Shown in pieces: positions 1 through 7,776 of a stretch of DNA of 56,031 bases (its first letter is position 1; each line of letters begins with the position of its first letter). Under the pieces are notes generated by a model. It was not told the origin of the DNA, did no database searches, and saw only the letters and a program-made list of their open reading frames with translations. This DNA comes from a virus, in IMG/VR virus record IMGVR_UViG_3300010885_050120, positions 1 through 56,031 of that record; one strand, given 5' to 3'. A program made the translations under genes and the position numbers.

Positions 1-590
1 ATCGCAGCAACAGTAATTGCAGATTTGGCACGAGCCGGACTTCTAGTGCAGGCATCGGTAGACTCATTTCCAGCAGCAACCACAACTGGCATCTTCACCG
101 CCAAAGCATTCACAACAGCGTCCAGCTCTGCGCTTGCGTTTCCGCCTAGACTAATATTCACAATGGATGAAGAATATTCAGCGTGAGCATCAACCCATTG
201 GATTGCCGTAATAACCTGAGCAAGCGTTCCTGTTCCATCGCAACCAAGTGCTTTAATACCAACAACGTTGGCTAGGGAAGAAATACCATAGGATGCGCTA
301 TTAATAAGACTTGCCATGAAAGAGCCGTGCCCATGGCAATCGCTCGCACCAACACCCGTATCAATAACGTAGACGGTAATCCCTGCGCCCATTGGCGCCC
401 CAGCAAGTGTCTTTCCATCAGGGCTGTCCCATGGTTGATTTACTCGATCTTGTGCCCATCCGCCGCCAGATGCACTTGGGACATTGTCTACTGCCCTAAA
501 TGTTGCTTTCTTCTTTGCTGCTGCCGCGTCAACTGGCGACGGAAAGAAGAGAATCGCAACCGAAACAAAGAACAGCCAAAACTTTTTCAT
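1..590 (-). CDS. Secreted subtilisin-like serine protease (S8), 3' end outside window
   Basis: Partial: the start is at 590 and the C-terminus runs off the left edge. The first 25 residues form a signal peptide (MKKFWLFF..., hydrophobic core, AAAA cleavage region), so the product is probably exported or cell-surface. The S8 order is visible: catalytic Asp in VIDTGV (about residue 77), catalytic His in CHGHGS (about residue 88), a conserved NISLGG strand and the oxyanion Asn in VVAAGNES. The catalytic Ser (GTSM region) lies beyond the window, so activity cannot be judged. The ATG overlaps the upstream stop as ATGA, placing it last in the visible part of the leftward operon. Possible roles are processing of host surface proteins or lysis; both are inference. 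Confidence 0.88.
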   Translation of the reverse strand, partial: MKKFWLFFVSVAILFFPSPVDAAAAKKKATFRAVDNVPSASGGGWAQDRVNQPWDSPDGKTLAGAPMGAGITVYVIDTGVGASDCHGHGSFMASLINSASYGISSLANVVGIKALGCDGTGTLAQVITAIQWVDAHAEYSSSIVNISLGGNASAELDAVVNALAVKMPVVVAAGNESTDACTRSPARAKSAITVAA

Positions 591-943
591 GATGTCTTGA
601 AAAACCGTCCCGATTTGCAGTTGGGGCAATAGCCAGATTTAATGCCATCCGCAAGCGTAGAAGAGAATGATGCCGCAAAGCCAGAAGAGACAGGATGCCT
701 GCAGGTTGCGCAAAGCCAGTCCCCAGTCTGGCTATTGGCGATTTTGATAATGCGGTACTGCCAGATTGCACGCTTTGGGTCTGGATGCCTGCGCGCCTCA
801 ATCTCGTCTCCGTCTTTGCGAAGCTCCTCAATACGAGCACCAAAGCGGCCGCCGCCAGTATCTGACTGCATCAACTTGTCCCCGCCAACCCACTCGTTTG
901 GCGTCCGCATTAGGATCTCACGAATCTTTTGTTTGCGCGTCAT
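587..943 (-). CDS. Small winged-helix-like protein with C-terminal zinc ribbon
   Basis: 118 residues when started at 943, where GGAGGAGG lies just upstream; a longer reading from 1021 would overlap the previous gene heavily. The N-terminus (MTRKQKIREILM) looks like a helical DNA-binding start followed by a wing-like stretch. The C-terminal part carries CATC and CPNC pairs about 25 residues apart, fitting a zinc ribbon. A DNA-binding or regulatory role is inference. Its stop overlaps the protease start. Confidence 0.65.
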   Translation of the reverse strand: MTRKQKIREILMRTPNEWVGGDKLMQSDTGGGRFGARIEELRKDGDEIEARRHPDPKRAIWQYRIIKIANSQTGDWLCATCRHPVSSGFAASFSSTLADGIKSGYCPNCKSGRFFKTS

Positions 944-1127
944 CTCTAGCCTCCTCCTCGCGAACGATTTCCAGCGCTCGCTTAATGCCAGCAATGTATG
1001 CCATTCTGGCGATAACTTCAATCTTTCCGTTTGCGCCGTCTGCTACACCAACAAGAATCATTGGCAACGGTCCATCAACTGCCCGGTCAAGCAGGTCGCC
1101 AAGGCGCCTCTGCTTCTTGCTTAGCAT
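918..1127 (-). CDS. Hypothetical protein, 69 aa
   Basis: Basic N-terminus (MLSKKQRRLGDLL), a short hydrophobic stretch (LPMILVGVAD) and an acidic helical C-terminus. It overlaps the stop of the upstream gene and the start of the downstream gene by a few bases, typical of this operon. Not recognised. Confidence 0.6.
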   Translation of the reverse strand: MLSKKQRRLGDLLDRAVDGPLPMILVGVADGANGKIEVIARMAYIAGIKRALEIVREEEARDDAQTKDS

Positions 1128-1390
1128 TTGCTGATTCCGTTCGCCCAGAACATTGTCTTAGAGAGGGCATCGTTGAGATCCATTGACGACTGGGAAAACT
1201 CTTGCATCATCCCGTTGATCTCAACTCTTGCCTCAATTGTCCAGACTGGGTCTTTGCCAGTGGGGGCAGTTACGTCAACAAACGACTTTGATCCAGAGAT
1301 CGCGTCAAGGGTCATCTTTACCGACTCCATAGACTCACTTGTCACCTTAGCCTCTCGCTCCTCACTCATCGGCGGGAATGAGATCAACAT
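1121..1390 (-). CDS. Hypothetical protein, about 90 aa
   Basis: The open frame extends to 1564, but that would overlap the upstream gene by over 150 bases. Starts at 1390 (MLISFPP) or 1369 (MSEEREAK) fit the packing better; neither has a strong ribosome site. The protein is polar, with a predicted beta-hairpin region (WTIEARVEING) and a helical end. No family recognised. Confidence 0.5.
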   Translation of the reverse strand: MLISFPPMSEEREAKVTSESMESVKMTLDAISGSKSFVDVTAPTGKDPVWTIEARVEINGMMQEFSQSSMDLNDALSKTMFWANGISKC

Positions 1391-1410
1391 AGACGTAGCC
1401 AGCCAGCGAT

Positions 1411-1620
1411 CTACCCCGAGCTTTCTGGACTTAGGTCCAGTTCTGCGATAAGCATCAGAGTAGTAAATAATTCCTGAGCCGTCTTCGTCGCTGCTTCGCA
1501 GGTTTCTTCCGCTCCGCTGAACGCTACCCTTTTTTCTTGGATATCCCAAATTGCCCATCTCCATTCTCCTTCACTAACTAACTCTATTTTCCAGACTTCG
1601 TATCTCTCTTTGATTTCCAT
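1411..1620 (-). CDS. Hypothetical protein, 69 aa
   Basis: Starts MEIKERYEVWKIEL with GGAGG about 13 bases upstream of the ATG. The N-terminal half looks like short beta strands (WKIELV, WRWAIWD); the C-terminal half is a hydrophobic helix. It overlaps the upstream gene by 37 bases. Function unknown. Confidence 0.55.
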   Translation of the reverse strand: MEIKERYEVWKIELVSEGEWRWAIWDIQEKRVAFSGAEETCEAATKTAQELFTTLMLIAELDLSPESSG

Positions 1621-1808
1621 CGGTTTAATCCAATCGCCTCCATTGCCATAATGAGACCGTCGCGCATTCCGCGATGGTATTGATCGTCATCTGACTTCGC
1701 CTCAGCCCAGTCAGCCAGTTCAATAATGCGCTGGTGCAGATCTTTAATTGCATCAACACGACCGTCTTGTCTGGCTACCTTAATGGCTTGGAGAAGTTGG
1801 TTGTTCAC
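1584..1808 (-). CDS. Hypothetical helical protein, 74 aa
   Basis: Mostly alpha-helical by composition (LLQAIKVARQDGRVDAIKD...), ending in a basic tail. Its ATG overlaps the stop of the Nmad1-like gene, suggesting translational coupling. Function unknown. Confidence 0.65.
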   Translation of the reverse strand: MNNQLLQAIKVARQDGRVDAIKDLHQRIIELADWAEAKSDDDQYHRGMRDGLIMAMEAIGLNRWKSKRDTKSGK

Positions 1809-2182
1809 TTCTTTGGTCGCTCTGGCAAATCGCTCTCAAGTGGTCGTCCCCACTGGCCGCGCTGCAAGGCTACGGCAATAAGCGCGTAGTTTGCAATGTC
1901 TAAAAGGGTGTCGGCAAGCGACTCATCCGTGGTGTGATCTAGCGGGTCAAGGATTACTTGACCGTTCACGATCTTGCCGTTCATGAACTTCTTTGCCCGG
2001 GCAACCTTGTCGTGAGCAATGCGGCTAATAACGCCGTGCAGACCAAGCTGCTCAATGTTTGAGTCGCCATAGCGCTGTTGCTTAGCGACTAAAAGGGCGT
2101 ATGCCTCGTTATAGATCTGTGCAAACGTCTTATCAAACGTTTCGGCATCGTCTTTATAAATCAAATGTTCAATAGGTTCCAT
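1805..2182 (-). CDS. Nucleotide modification associated domain 1 (Nmad1/DUF1599)-like protein
   Basis: 125 residues carrying the pattern I recall for Nmad1/DUF1599: an early helix with NEAYALLVAKQQRYGDSN, an LHGVISRIAHDKVARAKK segment, then ESLADTLLDIANYALIAVAL. Nmad1 proteins occur in phages and are associated with nucleotide or base modification, usually without an assigned reaction. Here it lies next to sugar-nucleotide and glycosyltransferase genes, which is compatible with a base- or sugar-modification pathway, but that link is inference. Confidence 0.72.
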   Translation of the reverse strand: MEPIEHLIYKDDAETFDKTFAQIYNEAYALLVAKQQRYGDSNIEQLGLHGVISRIAHDKVARAKKFMNGKIVNGQVILDPLDHTTDESLADTLLDIANYALIAVALQRGQWGRPLESDLPERPKK

Positions 2183-2219
2183 GATGCCCCCTTTCTGACC
2201 ACATCGTAGTGGCAGGAGG

Positions 2220-3095
2220 TCAATCTGTCAAAAGTGCTCGGCGGATACCTTCCTCAAGAGTAATACGAGGCTTCCATATTTGGAAATTCATCACGGGGTC
2301 GGCAACTCGGTAGAACACGCCAACAGGTTTATCTGGGTGCGTAATGATCTCTGGCGAATAGCCAGCCTGGCTGGTGACAAGGTCTGCAAGTTCAAGGAAC
2401 GAGGTTGGTCGGCCCGTTCCAATATTGAGCGGCTCTCGGTAATCTTGTTCAACAGCAGCATTAACAGTCTGGACAATATCGTCAATATGCACAAAGTCGC
2501 GAGTCTGGAGCCCATCGCCCCAAACATCAAACGGGTCTGCCTTGCGCTTACCCCGGTCAATAAACGACGGGAATGGGTAATCAAGCGCTTGATCTTCCCC
2601 GTAGCCAGAGAATGGTCGGAAGATGTGTGTGCGAACACCCTCAGCCTCCGCAAACTGGGCAAGATACTCCCCAGTGAGCTTTGACCAACCATAAGTAAAG
2701 TCTGGGCTGCGAATGTCGCTAAGATTAATCATGTGCTCTGCAAGAGAAACGTGCTCTTCTCGGGTCTGGAGTTCAATAGGGTAAGCGGCGGAAGACGAGA
2801 AATACACCACACGCTTCTGCTTGGTTCGGATTGACCACTGCCACATCTCCGCGTCAATGGAGAGATCTACGGCAACAGAGAGCGGGTCGCCCTCAATCTT
2901 TGCGCGACCGCCAACTACTGCCGCAAGGTGGATAACTAGATCCCACTGAATGTCGTCCTTGCGGAAGAAGTCTCGAGCATCCCTAGACGGCTCCCCAACG
3001 ATATCAATGCCAAAAACCCGATGCCCCTGACCCTCATAAAACTTTCGGAAGTGTTTTCCGACAAACCCCCTGTGTCCAGTAATGAGAATATTCAC
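2220..3095 (-). CDS. NAD-dependent epimerase/dehydratase (extended SDR)
   Basis: 291 residues, a full-length extended SDR. The Rossmann motif GHRGFVG is at residues 7-13, the Ser strand YFSSSAAYP at about 99-106, and the catalytic YGWSK (Tyr135, Lys139). Later motifs FRPFSGYG, TRDFVHIDD and LNIGTG are typical of nucleotide-sugar epimerases and dehydratases. It should convert an NDP-sugar in the cytoplasm, probably feeding the adjacent glycosyltransferase. The exact sugar cannot be told; GDP-mannose or UDP-sugar types are the nearest by pattern. The ATG overlaps the upstream stop. Confidence 0.9.
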   Translation of the reverse strand: MNILITGHRGFVGKHFRKFYEGQGHRVFGIDIVGEPSRDARDFFRKDDIQWDLVIHLAAVVGGRAKIEGDPLSVAVDLSIDAEMWQWSIRTKQKRVVYFSSSAAYPIELQTREEHVSLAEHMINLSDIRSPDFTYGWSKLTGEYLAQFAEAEGVRTHIFRPFSGYGEDQALDYPFPSFIDRGKRKADPFDVWGDGLQTRDFVHIDDIVQTVNAAVEQDYREPLNIGTGRPTSFLELADLVTSQAGYSPEIITHPDKPVGVFYRVADPVMNFQIWKPRITLEEGIRRALLTD

Positions 3096-3745
3096 AAGAG
3101 GACCTTGTGGATGTCTTTATCAAATTGACCGGATTGATAAAGCGCATAGGCAATTCGGTCATTCTCATAGACGTGGGAGGCATTTACCTCCTGATACTGC
3201 AAGTCGTTAACCGCTTTGCCAGCTAGATAGTGCAGGTGTTCAAGGATTACATCTGGAAGATATTGAAGGTTTCCCAGTTTATCTCCAAAGTCTCGCCAAA
3301 AATTGTCCATGTACATATGGACAAGCGTTGGCGGCACCATATAGCCAATGCGCTGAACAATCTTGGATGAAAGGACCACTGCCGTTGGCAGGTTTGCCCC
3401 CTGAAGAAGGTCGTTGCCGTATGCAACGCCCGGCTTGTTGCCAATTGCTTCGCACAGCTTCACGTCCCATCCCTCAGTCCTCGGGCGGTGATCGTCACCC
3501 ATAAAGCCAAGATATTCGTACTGGCTGGCGTACTTATTGGCAAGAAGGTTTAATGTTCCGCCCATCCTCAGCCTCGGGTTGATCTCGGCTCGCTCAAGGA
3601 CTTCTGGAGCGTACTCGCTCTTGTCGTCTTCATCAAGGCCAAACAAGATGTCCGAGTCTGTAGAGTTTTTCTTGAACTCCTCCAAGACCTCAGCGCATGC
3701 CTTTGGGCGCTTGCGGCTTGGAACGATCATCAGCAAACGGCTCAT
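3092..3745 (-). CDS. GT-A type glycosyltransferase-like protein
   Basis: About 217 residues from the ATG at 3745, which has AGAAAGG ten bases upstream; a longer frame reaches 3775. The N-terminal strand LLMIVPSRKRP and the later LGFMGDDHRP (a DxD-like metal and nucleotide-sugar site) fit a GT-A fold. The C-terminal region is rich in His, Tyr and Asp (LEHLHYLAGK). It probably uses the sugar made by the adjacent epimerase. The acceptor (virion protein, DNA base or host surface) is unknown. Confidence 0.7.
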   Translation of the reverse strand: MSRLLMIVPSRKRPKACAEVLEEFKKNSTDSDILFGLDEDDKSEYAPEVLERAEINPRLRMGGTLNLLANKYASQYEYLGFMGDDHRPRTEGWDVKLCEAIGNKPGVAYGNDLLQGANLPTAVVLSSKIVQRIGYMVPPTLVHMYMDNFWRDFGDKLGNLQYLPDVILEHLHYLAGKAVNDLQYQEVNASHVYENDRIAYALYQSGQFDKDIHKVLL

Positions 3746-3972
3746 CGGATTCCGACCTTTCTTGCAAGGAGCCATGAGGTCTCCTCGTCACTTAGCCGAC
3801 AAAGCGGCTCTTTTGCATCTCCAACAGTCACCAAATATGGAAGATCGTCCTGTCCGTTTCTTTGATCAAAAGTAATGGACATGGGGAAATCTTGGGCATA
3901 CAAAACCCAGATAGCCCAAACCCGATCCGTAGGGGCATTGCCCTTCTCTCCCGACATGCTGGCAGTATACAT
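3742..3972 (-). CDS. Hypothetical protein, about 76 aa
   Basis: ATG at 3972 (a GTG one codon earlier and an internal ATG at 3957 are alternatives). The stop overlaps the glycosyltransferase start as ATGA. The sequence has a beta-rich look (RVWAIWVLYAQDFPMSITF) and ends with a helix. Not recognised. Confidence 0.6.
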   Translation of the reverse strand: MYTASMSGEKGNAPTDRVWAIWVLYAQDFPMSITFDQRNGQDDLPYLVTVGDAKEPLCRLSDEETSWLLARKVGIR

Positions 3973-3996
3973 CACGATGGTGTAGTATCTCCGGGT

Positions 3997-4027
3997 CGCT
4001 GGGGCTTGAACTCCTTTCTCCCCAGCG
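3997..4027 (-). promoter_or_regulatory. Intergenic hairpin enclosing a Shine-Dalgarno-like sequence
   Basis: Perfect 8-bp inverted repeat CGCTGGGG / CCCCAGCG with a 15-base loop. Read on the minus strand, the loop contains AGAAAGGAG, a strong ribosome-site sequence. No start codon lies at the right distance, so this may be a processing or termination structure rather than a translation switch. Confidence 0.4.
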
Positions 4028-4030
4028 GCA

Positions 4031-4759
4031 CTACCCTTTAATTTGAGGCTTAGACTTTAGTGTTTTTGCAAGCGCGGTGATTGGATCTGAATTAAGCGGC
4101 TGGACAAATTTCTTCTCTGCCTTTGCATCTTGCGTTTCGTAGTTCCAAGAGTCTTCTGCACCAAGTTGCCAGCGAGCCCCTTCCGCCGCAAATTCTTTTG
4201 TGCTGACCCTGAAGTCCGGCATTTTTGTTTCCTTGTAGACAAGTGCCTCATCCAGCCAAAGGATGCGATTGTTTGGCTGGGCTGCATATTGACCGTTATC
4301 CAATCGGATAAAGTTATATGACTTATGCTCAGCAGGGAGGCTTGCCCAGTTAGCGTTGATCTCATTTGGATCGCTATGAACCATGTCTACGGTAAACATG
4401 TAGTGTCCCTCGTTCCATTTACCGCTAGAGGTCCGGAACTTGCAGCGCATGTTTTTCAGGACTGCTTTCTCAATCACGGCAAGTTGGGTTGAGTTTGCGT
4501 CCCACAGTTGCAGCTCCCCTAGACTGAGGTCGGTCTTTGGAGTATTTGGTGTTTGTACAAACGCGCTAAGCGGGAGCTTGTCGTAGAGCGCACCGTACTC
4601 AGGAAGAAATGCCTCAATGTATAGGGCGCGGTGGCGGATGGCTTTAACGGTTACCCAATATGCTGGGGTGAACTCTCCAAATCCGTCCCGCAGATCACGC
4701 AGGTACTCCCGGCGGACGTAGCAACCGATTGGTGGCACATTGGCAAGGGCATACGACAT
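4031..4759 (-). CDS. Hypothetical protein, 242 aa
   Basis: Globular, Trp/Tyr-rich protein beginning MSYALANVPPIGCYVRREYL and ending with a Lys-rich tail. It has strands and loops throughout and no membrane segment or metal motif. Its start shares one base with the upstream stop (TAATG), so the two genes are coupled. No family recognised. Confidence 0.7.
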   Translation of the reverse strand: MSYALANVPPIGCYVRREYLRDLRDGFGEFTPAYWVTVKAIRHRALYIEAFLPEYGALYDKLPLSAFVQTPNTPKTDLSLGELQLWDANSTQLAVIEKAVLKNMRCKFRTSSGKWNEGHYMFTVDMVHSDPNEINANWASLPAEHKSYNFIRLDNGQYAAQPNNRILWLDEALVYKETKMPDFRVSTKEFAAEGARWQLGAEDSWNYETQDAKAEKKFVQPLNSDPITALAKTLKSKPQIKG

Positions 4760-5112
4760 TACTCTGCTCCTTCTGCTTCTGTGACGCTATCAAGTTCATT
4801 GGGGCTTGAAAGTTCCTTTTCGTTTCGGAACTCAAGGTCAACTCGAGTATCATGGATTGCCTTTGCAAGGTTCTCGTGCCTGCGGTAAGCAATGGTCTCA
4901 AACTTGTCTGAGGAGTAGATGGGTCTGTCAATCTCCTCTGGGTTGGGCCACTGGTGCTCTGGGAGATCTCGGACTATCCCAACGCCCCAAACGCCTGACT
5001 CAGATCGCTCAATCAGCCAAATGCGCTGTGTTGCCAATAAAACGTTGTCAAGCTCTTTTAGTTCGGCGTCAATGCTTAGTTCTTCAATCGGGGTTAGATT
5101 GTCTGTTGACAT
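4759..5112 (-). CDS. Hypothetical protein, 117 aa
   Basis: I chose the ATG at 5112 (MSTDNLTPIEE) because GAGGTG lies five bases upstream; the frame is open to 5145. The first half is an acidic helix followed by a strand (QRIWLIERSESGVWGVGIV); the C-terminus is acidic. Function unknown. Confidence 0.68.
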   Translation of the reverse strand: MSTDNLTPIEELSIDAELKELDNVLLATQRIWLIERSESGVWGVGIVRDLPEHQWPNPEEIDRPIYSSDKFETIAYRRHENLAKAIHDTRVDLEFRNEKELSSPNELDSVTEAEGAE

Positions 5113-5119
5113 GTTCACC

Positions 5120-5275
5120 TCAATAATAATCCGAGCACGAAGCAAAGTATCCGCATTCGCACACTAGTTTGCACTTTAACTCGTCCATCTTAGCACCGCA
5201 GTTAAGACAGGTCAAAATTAGTTCTTCGGGGTCGGCTGGAGATTCTTTTGGGCTTGACACAGTTTCTTGATCCAC
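5120..5275 (-). CDS. Tiny zinc-ribbon protein, 51 aa, GTG start
   Basis: Reading from GTG at 5275 (GGTGGAGG just upstream) gives 51 residues beginning MDQETVSSPKES. Two Cys pairs, CLNCGAK and CECGY, with further Cys residues near the C-terminus, form a likely zinc knuckle or ribbon. The stop lies inside the ribosome site of the next gene, consistent with the operon's tight packing. Confidence 0.65.
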   Translation of the reverse strand: MDQETVSSPKESPADPEELILTCLNCGAKMDELKCKLVCECGYFASCSDYY

Positions 5276-5288
5276 TTAGCCTCCACCT

Positions 5289-5591
5289 ATGACTGTCAAG
5301 AGCAGACCATCAGAGCAACTGCCGGATTGGGCGATTGAAGAGCCAGTTCGGGAGTCCTGCCATCCCAAGTGGGTGCGCACTGGCTGGATGTGGGGTCCGG
5401 AGTGTCCGATTGAGCCTGGGCATGGAGCCATGGTTGACCTCAAAGGTGGTGGCTGGTACTGCCGGCACCAATACCACGATATTGATAGTACAAGGACTTC
5501 GTGGACAGATGAGTCCCTAAAAGACCTTACCTACGAGCGTGCTCTCAAAGCTTGGCAGGAACGACCTAAGGCTGATCAGACTACCGAGTAA
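5289..5591 (+). CDS. Hypothetical protein on opposite strand, 100 aa
   Basis: The only plus-strand candidate inside the leftward operon. The protein looks natural (MTVKSRPSEQLPDWAIEEP...), with a Cys/His/Trp-rich middle (ESCHPKW, GGGWYCRHQYHD) that could bind a metal. The ribosome site is weak and no clear promoter is visible in the 13 bases shared with the divergent small gene. It overlaps the convergent gene end by 11 bases. No longer minus-strand frame covers the stretch. Confidence 0.55.
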   Translation: MTVKSRPSEQLPDWAIEEPVRESCHPKWVRTGWMWGPECPIEPGHGAMVDLKGGGWYCRHQYHDIDSTRTSWTDESLKDLTYERALKAWQERPKADQTTE

Positions 5592-6111
5592 AGGCGCTAA
5601 TCAGCCAAAGGCAGCCATCATCGCCAATGCGCGTGTAATCGCCCTTTGTGACTTTCTTTACTGCCAAGATAGAGTAGTCGTCATAGATCCCAATGACCCT
5701 GCCGCCCACGACTAGTTTCTGCGTCCAGTCCCAGAGCAAGCGCTCAACCTGAGCAGCAGTCTTGGCGTTAATAATAATTAAGTTGAATGACCCGTCCTCA
5801 ACGTCATCTGCGGCTTCTTCCACATTGTGATTGAAGAATCGGATGTACTCCTCAAAGCCCTGATCTCGGATTGTCTCTGCCATGCCGTGATCAAACGTCT
5901 CGTTAAACGAGAGGAATTCTGGGCGGGCAGACTTTTCTATCTCGGAGCAGATCTGCGCTACGGCAACAGTGACCTGCGGGTTATGCCGACCGATCTCTGC
6001 AATGACTGGAGAATCTGCGCCTTCGCACTCGGCAGAAATTTCATTAATTAACTCCTCAAACGCAAAGTGATGCGCCTCAGTTAGGTCGCCAGGTAGCTCA
6101 TCCCAGATCAC
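5581..6111 (-). CDS. Degenerate class I methyltransferase-like protein
   Basis: 176 residues with the layout of a Rossmann methyltransferase of the Methyltransf_24 type: SPVIAEIGRHNPQVTVAV sits where motif I (EIGxxxGxST) would be, and FNLIIINAKTAAQVERLL then KLVVGGRVIGIYDD matches the usual DLIFIDGxH ... LxxGGxxxxHD region. The Gly-rich loop is altered and the FIDGxH Asp/His are missing, so catalysis is doubtful. It could be a decayed enzyme or a fold reused for binding. The resemblance is by eye only. Confidence 0.5.
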   Translation of the reverse strand: MIWDELPGDLTEAHHFAFEELINEISAECEGADSPVIAEIGRHNPQVTVAVAQICSEIEKSARPEFLSFNETFDHGMAETIRDQGFEEYIRFFNHNVEEAADDVEDGSFNLIIINAKTAAQVERLLWDWTQKLVVGGRVIGIYDDYSILAVKKVTKGDYTRIGDDGCLWLISAFTR

Positions 6112-6341
6112 TTGTTTTCCTCACCAAGCCCAGGCGTGGCTTTGTTCGCTAGGCCTCGGATTGCAGAAAGTAAAAACTGCTCGGTATCTCTAGCTCCGGA
6201 AGCAACGGTGCCGTACTCCCTGACTGCGTACAGGGTTTTTGACAACCCCTGAATAACCTCGCGCGCTTCATCTTGCGTCAAGGTCTTGGCGGCTACCTCG
6301 CCAAACGCTCGTCCTTCCTCTTCTGCGGAGCCTTTTTCCAT
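6108..6341 (-). CDS. Hypothetical helical protein, 77 aa
   Basis: Begins MEKGSAEEEGRAFGEVAAK, is Ala/Glu-rich and ends GLGEENK. It is probably helical and soluble. ATGA overlap with the next gene. No family recognised. Confidence 0.6.
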   Translation of the reverse strand: MEKGSAEEEGRAFGEVAAKTLTQDEAREVIQGLSKTLYAVREYGTVASGARDTEQFLLSAIRGLANKATPGLGEENK

Positions 6342-6527
6342 TTAGTATCCAAAGATCTTTCCAACAATAAAGAGAAACCCGACAAAAAGTAGGGCTCCAA
6401 CAATCCGCATGAACGGCTCGCTATTTGCCCAGTCGGTCTTTGCTGATGGCTTCTCAACGTAGTAGTACCGATTAACTTGAGTGGCATCAACCTTCTTGGT
6501 TGACGGCTTTTGCTTGATGCTGCTCAT
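6342..6527 (-). CDS. Small single-pass membrane protein, 61 aa
   Basis: A polar basic N-terminus (MSSIKQKPSTKK) is followed by a single C-terminal membrane helix (FMRIVGALLFVGFLFIVGKI). By the positive-inside rule the N-terminus should face the cytoplasm. It ends directly before the next start. Possible inner-membrane effector; function unknown. Confidence 0.65.
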   Translation of the reverse strand: MSSIKQKPSTKKVDATQVNRYYYVEKPSAKTDWANSEPFMRIVGALLFVGFLFIVGKIFGY

Positions 6528-6852
6528 CGCTTGTTCTCCCTGACGGTCGGAGCCTGACTGCTCGTGTTGTCACGAATTCAGACACAACCACTTCTTCCCC
6601 GCTAACCTCAAAGAGGTCAGCGACCTCCCCCCAGAAGCTTTCGTTCTCGCCCCACCATCGGAGCCAGAACCATCCCTTCGGGGGTTCAATGCCGTCAATA
6701 TTACACGACAGTTGAGCAAATGGAAGACTGTCAACATCTGATACAAGGCAGGTTGTTCCTTCTTGGCGAATCTTCACCCATTGACCTTGGGCGAAGACAA
6801 ACCGGTGGTGGCCGCGAAACGCTTCAGCGCTGGTTTCTAGGAGGCCCCACAT
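6487..6852 (-). CDS. Hypothetical protein, 121 aa
   Basis: Starts MWGLLETSAEAFRGHHRF and contains a Trp-rich strand block (GWFWLRWWGENESFWGEV), suggesting a small beta-barrel-like domain, then a basic tail. It overlaps the membrane protein gene by 41 bases. No family recognised. Confidence 0.62.
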   Translation of the reverse strand: MWGLLETSAEAFRGHHRFVFAQGQWVKIRQEGTTCLVSDVDSLPFAQLSCNIDGIEPPKGWFWLRWWGENESFWGEVADLFEVSGEEVVVSEFVTTRAVRLRPSGRTSDEQHQAKAVNQEG

Positions 6853-6874
6853 TCACCCTCCTTTTCTCAGCAGC

Positions 6875-7243
6875 CTAGATATAGGTGCTGCGCTCTTCAT
6901 CTCCCTGAAGTTCGTTGGCGGTGTGCTCCCAGCTCATCTTAATCACCTTGTAAATCCGCGTGTAGTCACGGATTAAGTCTATGGAGATTTCGGGGGCTGC
7001 AATCAGCTTTTCGTGGAACTCTGAAAGGTCCACAAGAAAACCGTGTTGGAATTCCTGAAAGAAGGCGACTAGCGCTTGCTGCTCAACCTCTGTGAGATTC
7101 TGCTTTGTCTCTGCCACGTTGGCTCCTTTCTTACCGCCGCCTTGGCGACGGAACTCGTTATAGGAGAGGAACTCCTCTGCCTGTTCTTTGAGCATCCCGT
7201 CCCTCTTCATCAAGAGCTGAACGGTCTCTCTCTTCTGTGCCAT
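6875..7243 (-). CDS. Hypothetical protein, 122 aa
   Basis: I start it at 7243 (MAQKRETVQLLMKRDG), where TGATG overlaps the upstream stop; the frame is open to 7288. Mostly helical, with a Gly/Lys-rich bend (RRQGGGKKGANVAE) near residue 40 and an acidic C-terminus. The N-terminal third resembles a helical adaptor or HTH-like segment, but I cannot assign it. Confidence 0.65.
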   Translation of the reverse strand: MAQKRETVQLLMKRDGMLKEQAEEFLSYNEFRRQGGGKKGANVAETKQNLTEVEQQALVAFFQEFQHGFLVDLSEFHEKLIAAPEISIDLIRDYTRIYKVIKMSWEHTANELQGDEERSTYI

Positions 7244-7770
7244 CAGAACGGAAGGATTGCGCTGGAGATTTCCTTGTGCCCACAGCAATCAGGGATTGTG
7301 TAGACGCCCGGACGGATAGTCTTTGCCTCAGCGTCAGTGCGCCTAACGCACAGTTCGCAGGCACAAACGGCACAGAAGACATAGTTAGAGCGCAGACCAG
7401 ATGCTTGGTAGCGCTCGCCAAATCCCTCGCTCATCAACGCCTTGGCGGCGCGCAAAAAGGTTGCTTGACCGTTGTCATAGATACCGAAGCCATAGCGCTG
7501 CGTGGCAACCTCAATGATCCTGCCTAAGTCAGAAATAAGTTCATCTTGCCGCTTGATCAGGTTCGCACGCTCTTCAGCAAGCGAGACTGCTCGGTTAGCA
7601 AACTCTTCGGTGTCCTTGACTGGCTGACGGAACCTTGCTCGGTAGTCGTAGCCATAGTCTTCGTCAAAGAGGAGATCGCCCGTGTCTGGGGTCACTTCCT
7701 TCTTGGCGCGAAGAGCGTCGTCTAGTAGTTCGTCTAGGGGTTTGCCCGAAGGCTTCTTCTTCACCATCAT
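7243..7770 (-). CDS. Hypothetical protein with C-terminal Cys cluster, 175 aa
   Basis: The N-terminal half is acidic and disordered-looking, followed by a long helix (TEEFANRAVSLAEERANLIKR). The C-terminal region holds FCAVCACELC and later CCGH, a probable zinc site of four or more Cys/His ligands. It lies directly downstream of the winged-helix gene. Function unknown. Confidence 0.68.
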   Translation of the reverse strand: MMVKKKPSGKPLDELLDDALRAKKEVTPDTGDLLFDEDYGYDYRARFRQPVKDTEEFANRAVSLAEERANLIKRQDELISDLGRIIEVATQRYGFGIYDNGQATFLRAAKALMSEGFGERYQASGLRSNYVFCAVCACELCVRRTDAEAKTIRPGVYTIPDCCGHKEISSAILPF

Positions 7771-7776
7771 TCCCTC

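Noticed and set aside
3997-4027. tRNA-like T-loop sequence TTCAAGC inside the intergenic hairpin
   Set aside because: The flanking bases do not form a 5-bp T-stem with a 7-base loop and no acceptor or anticodon stem is present.
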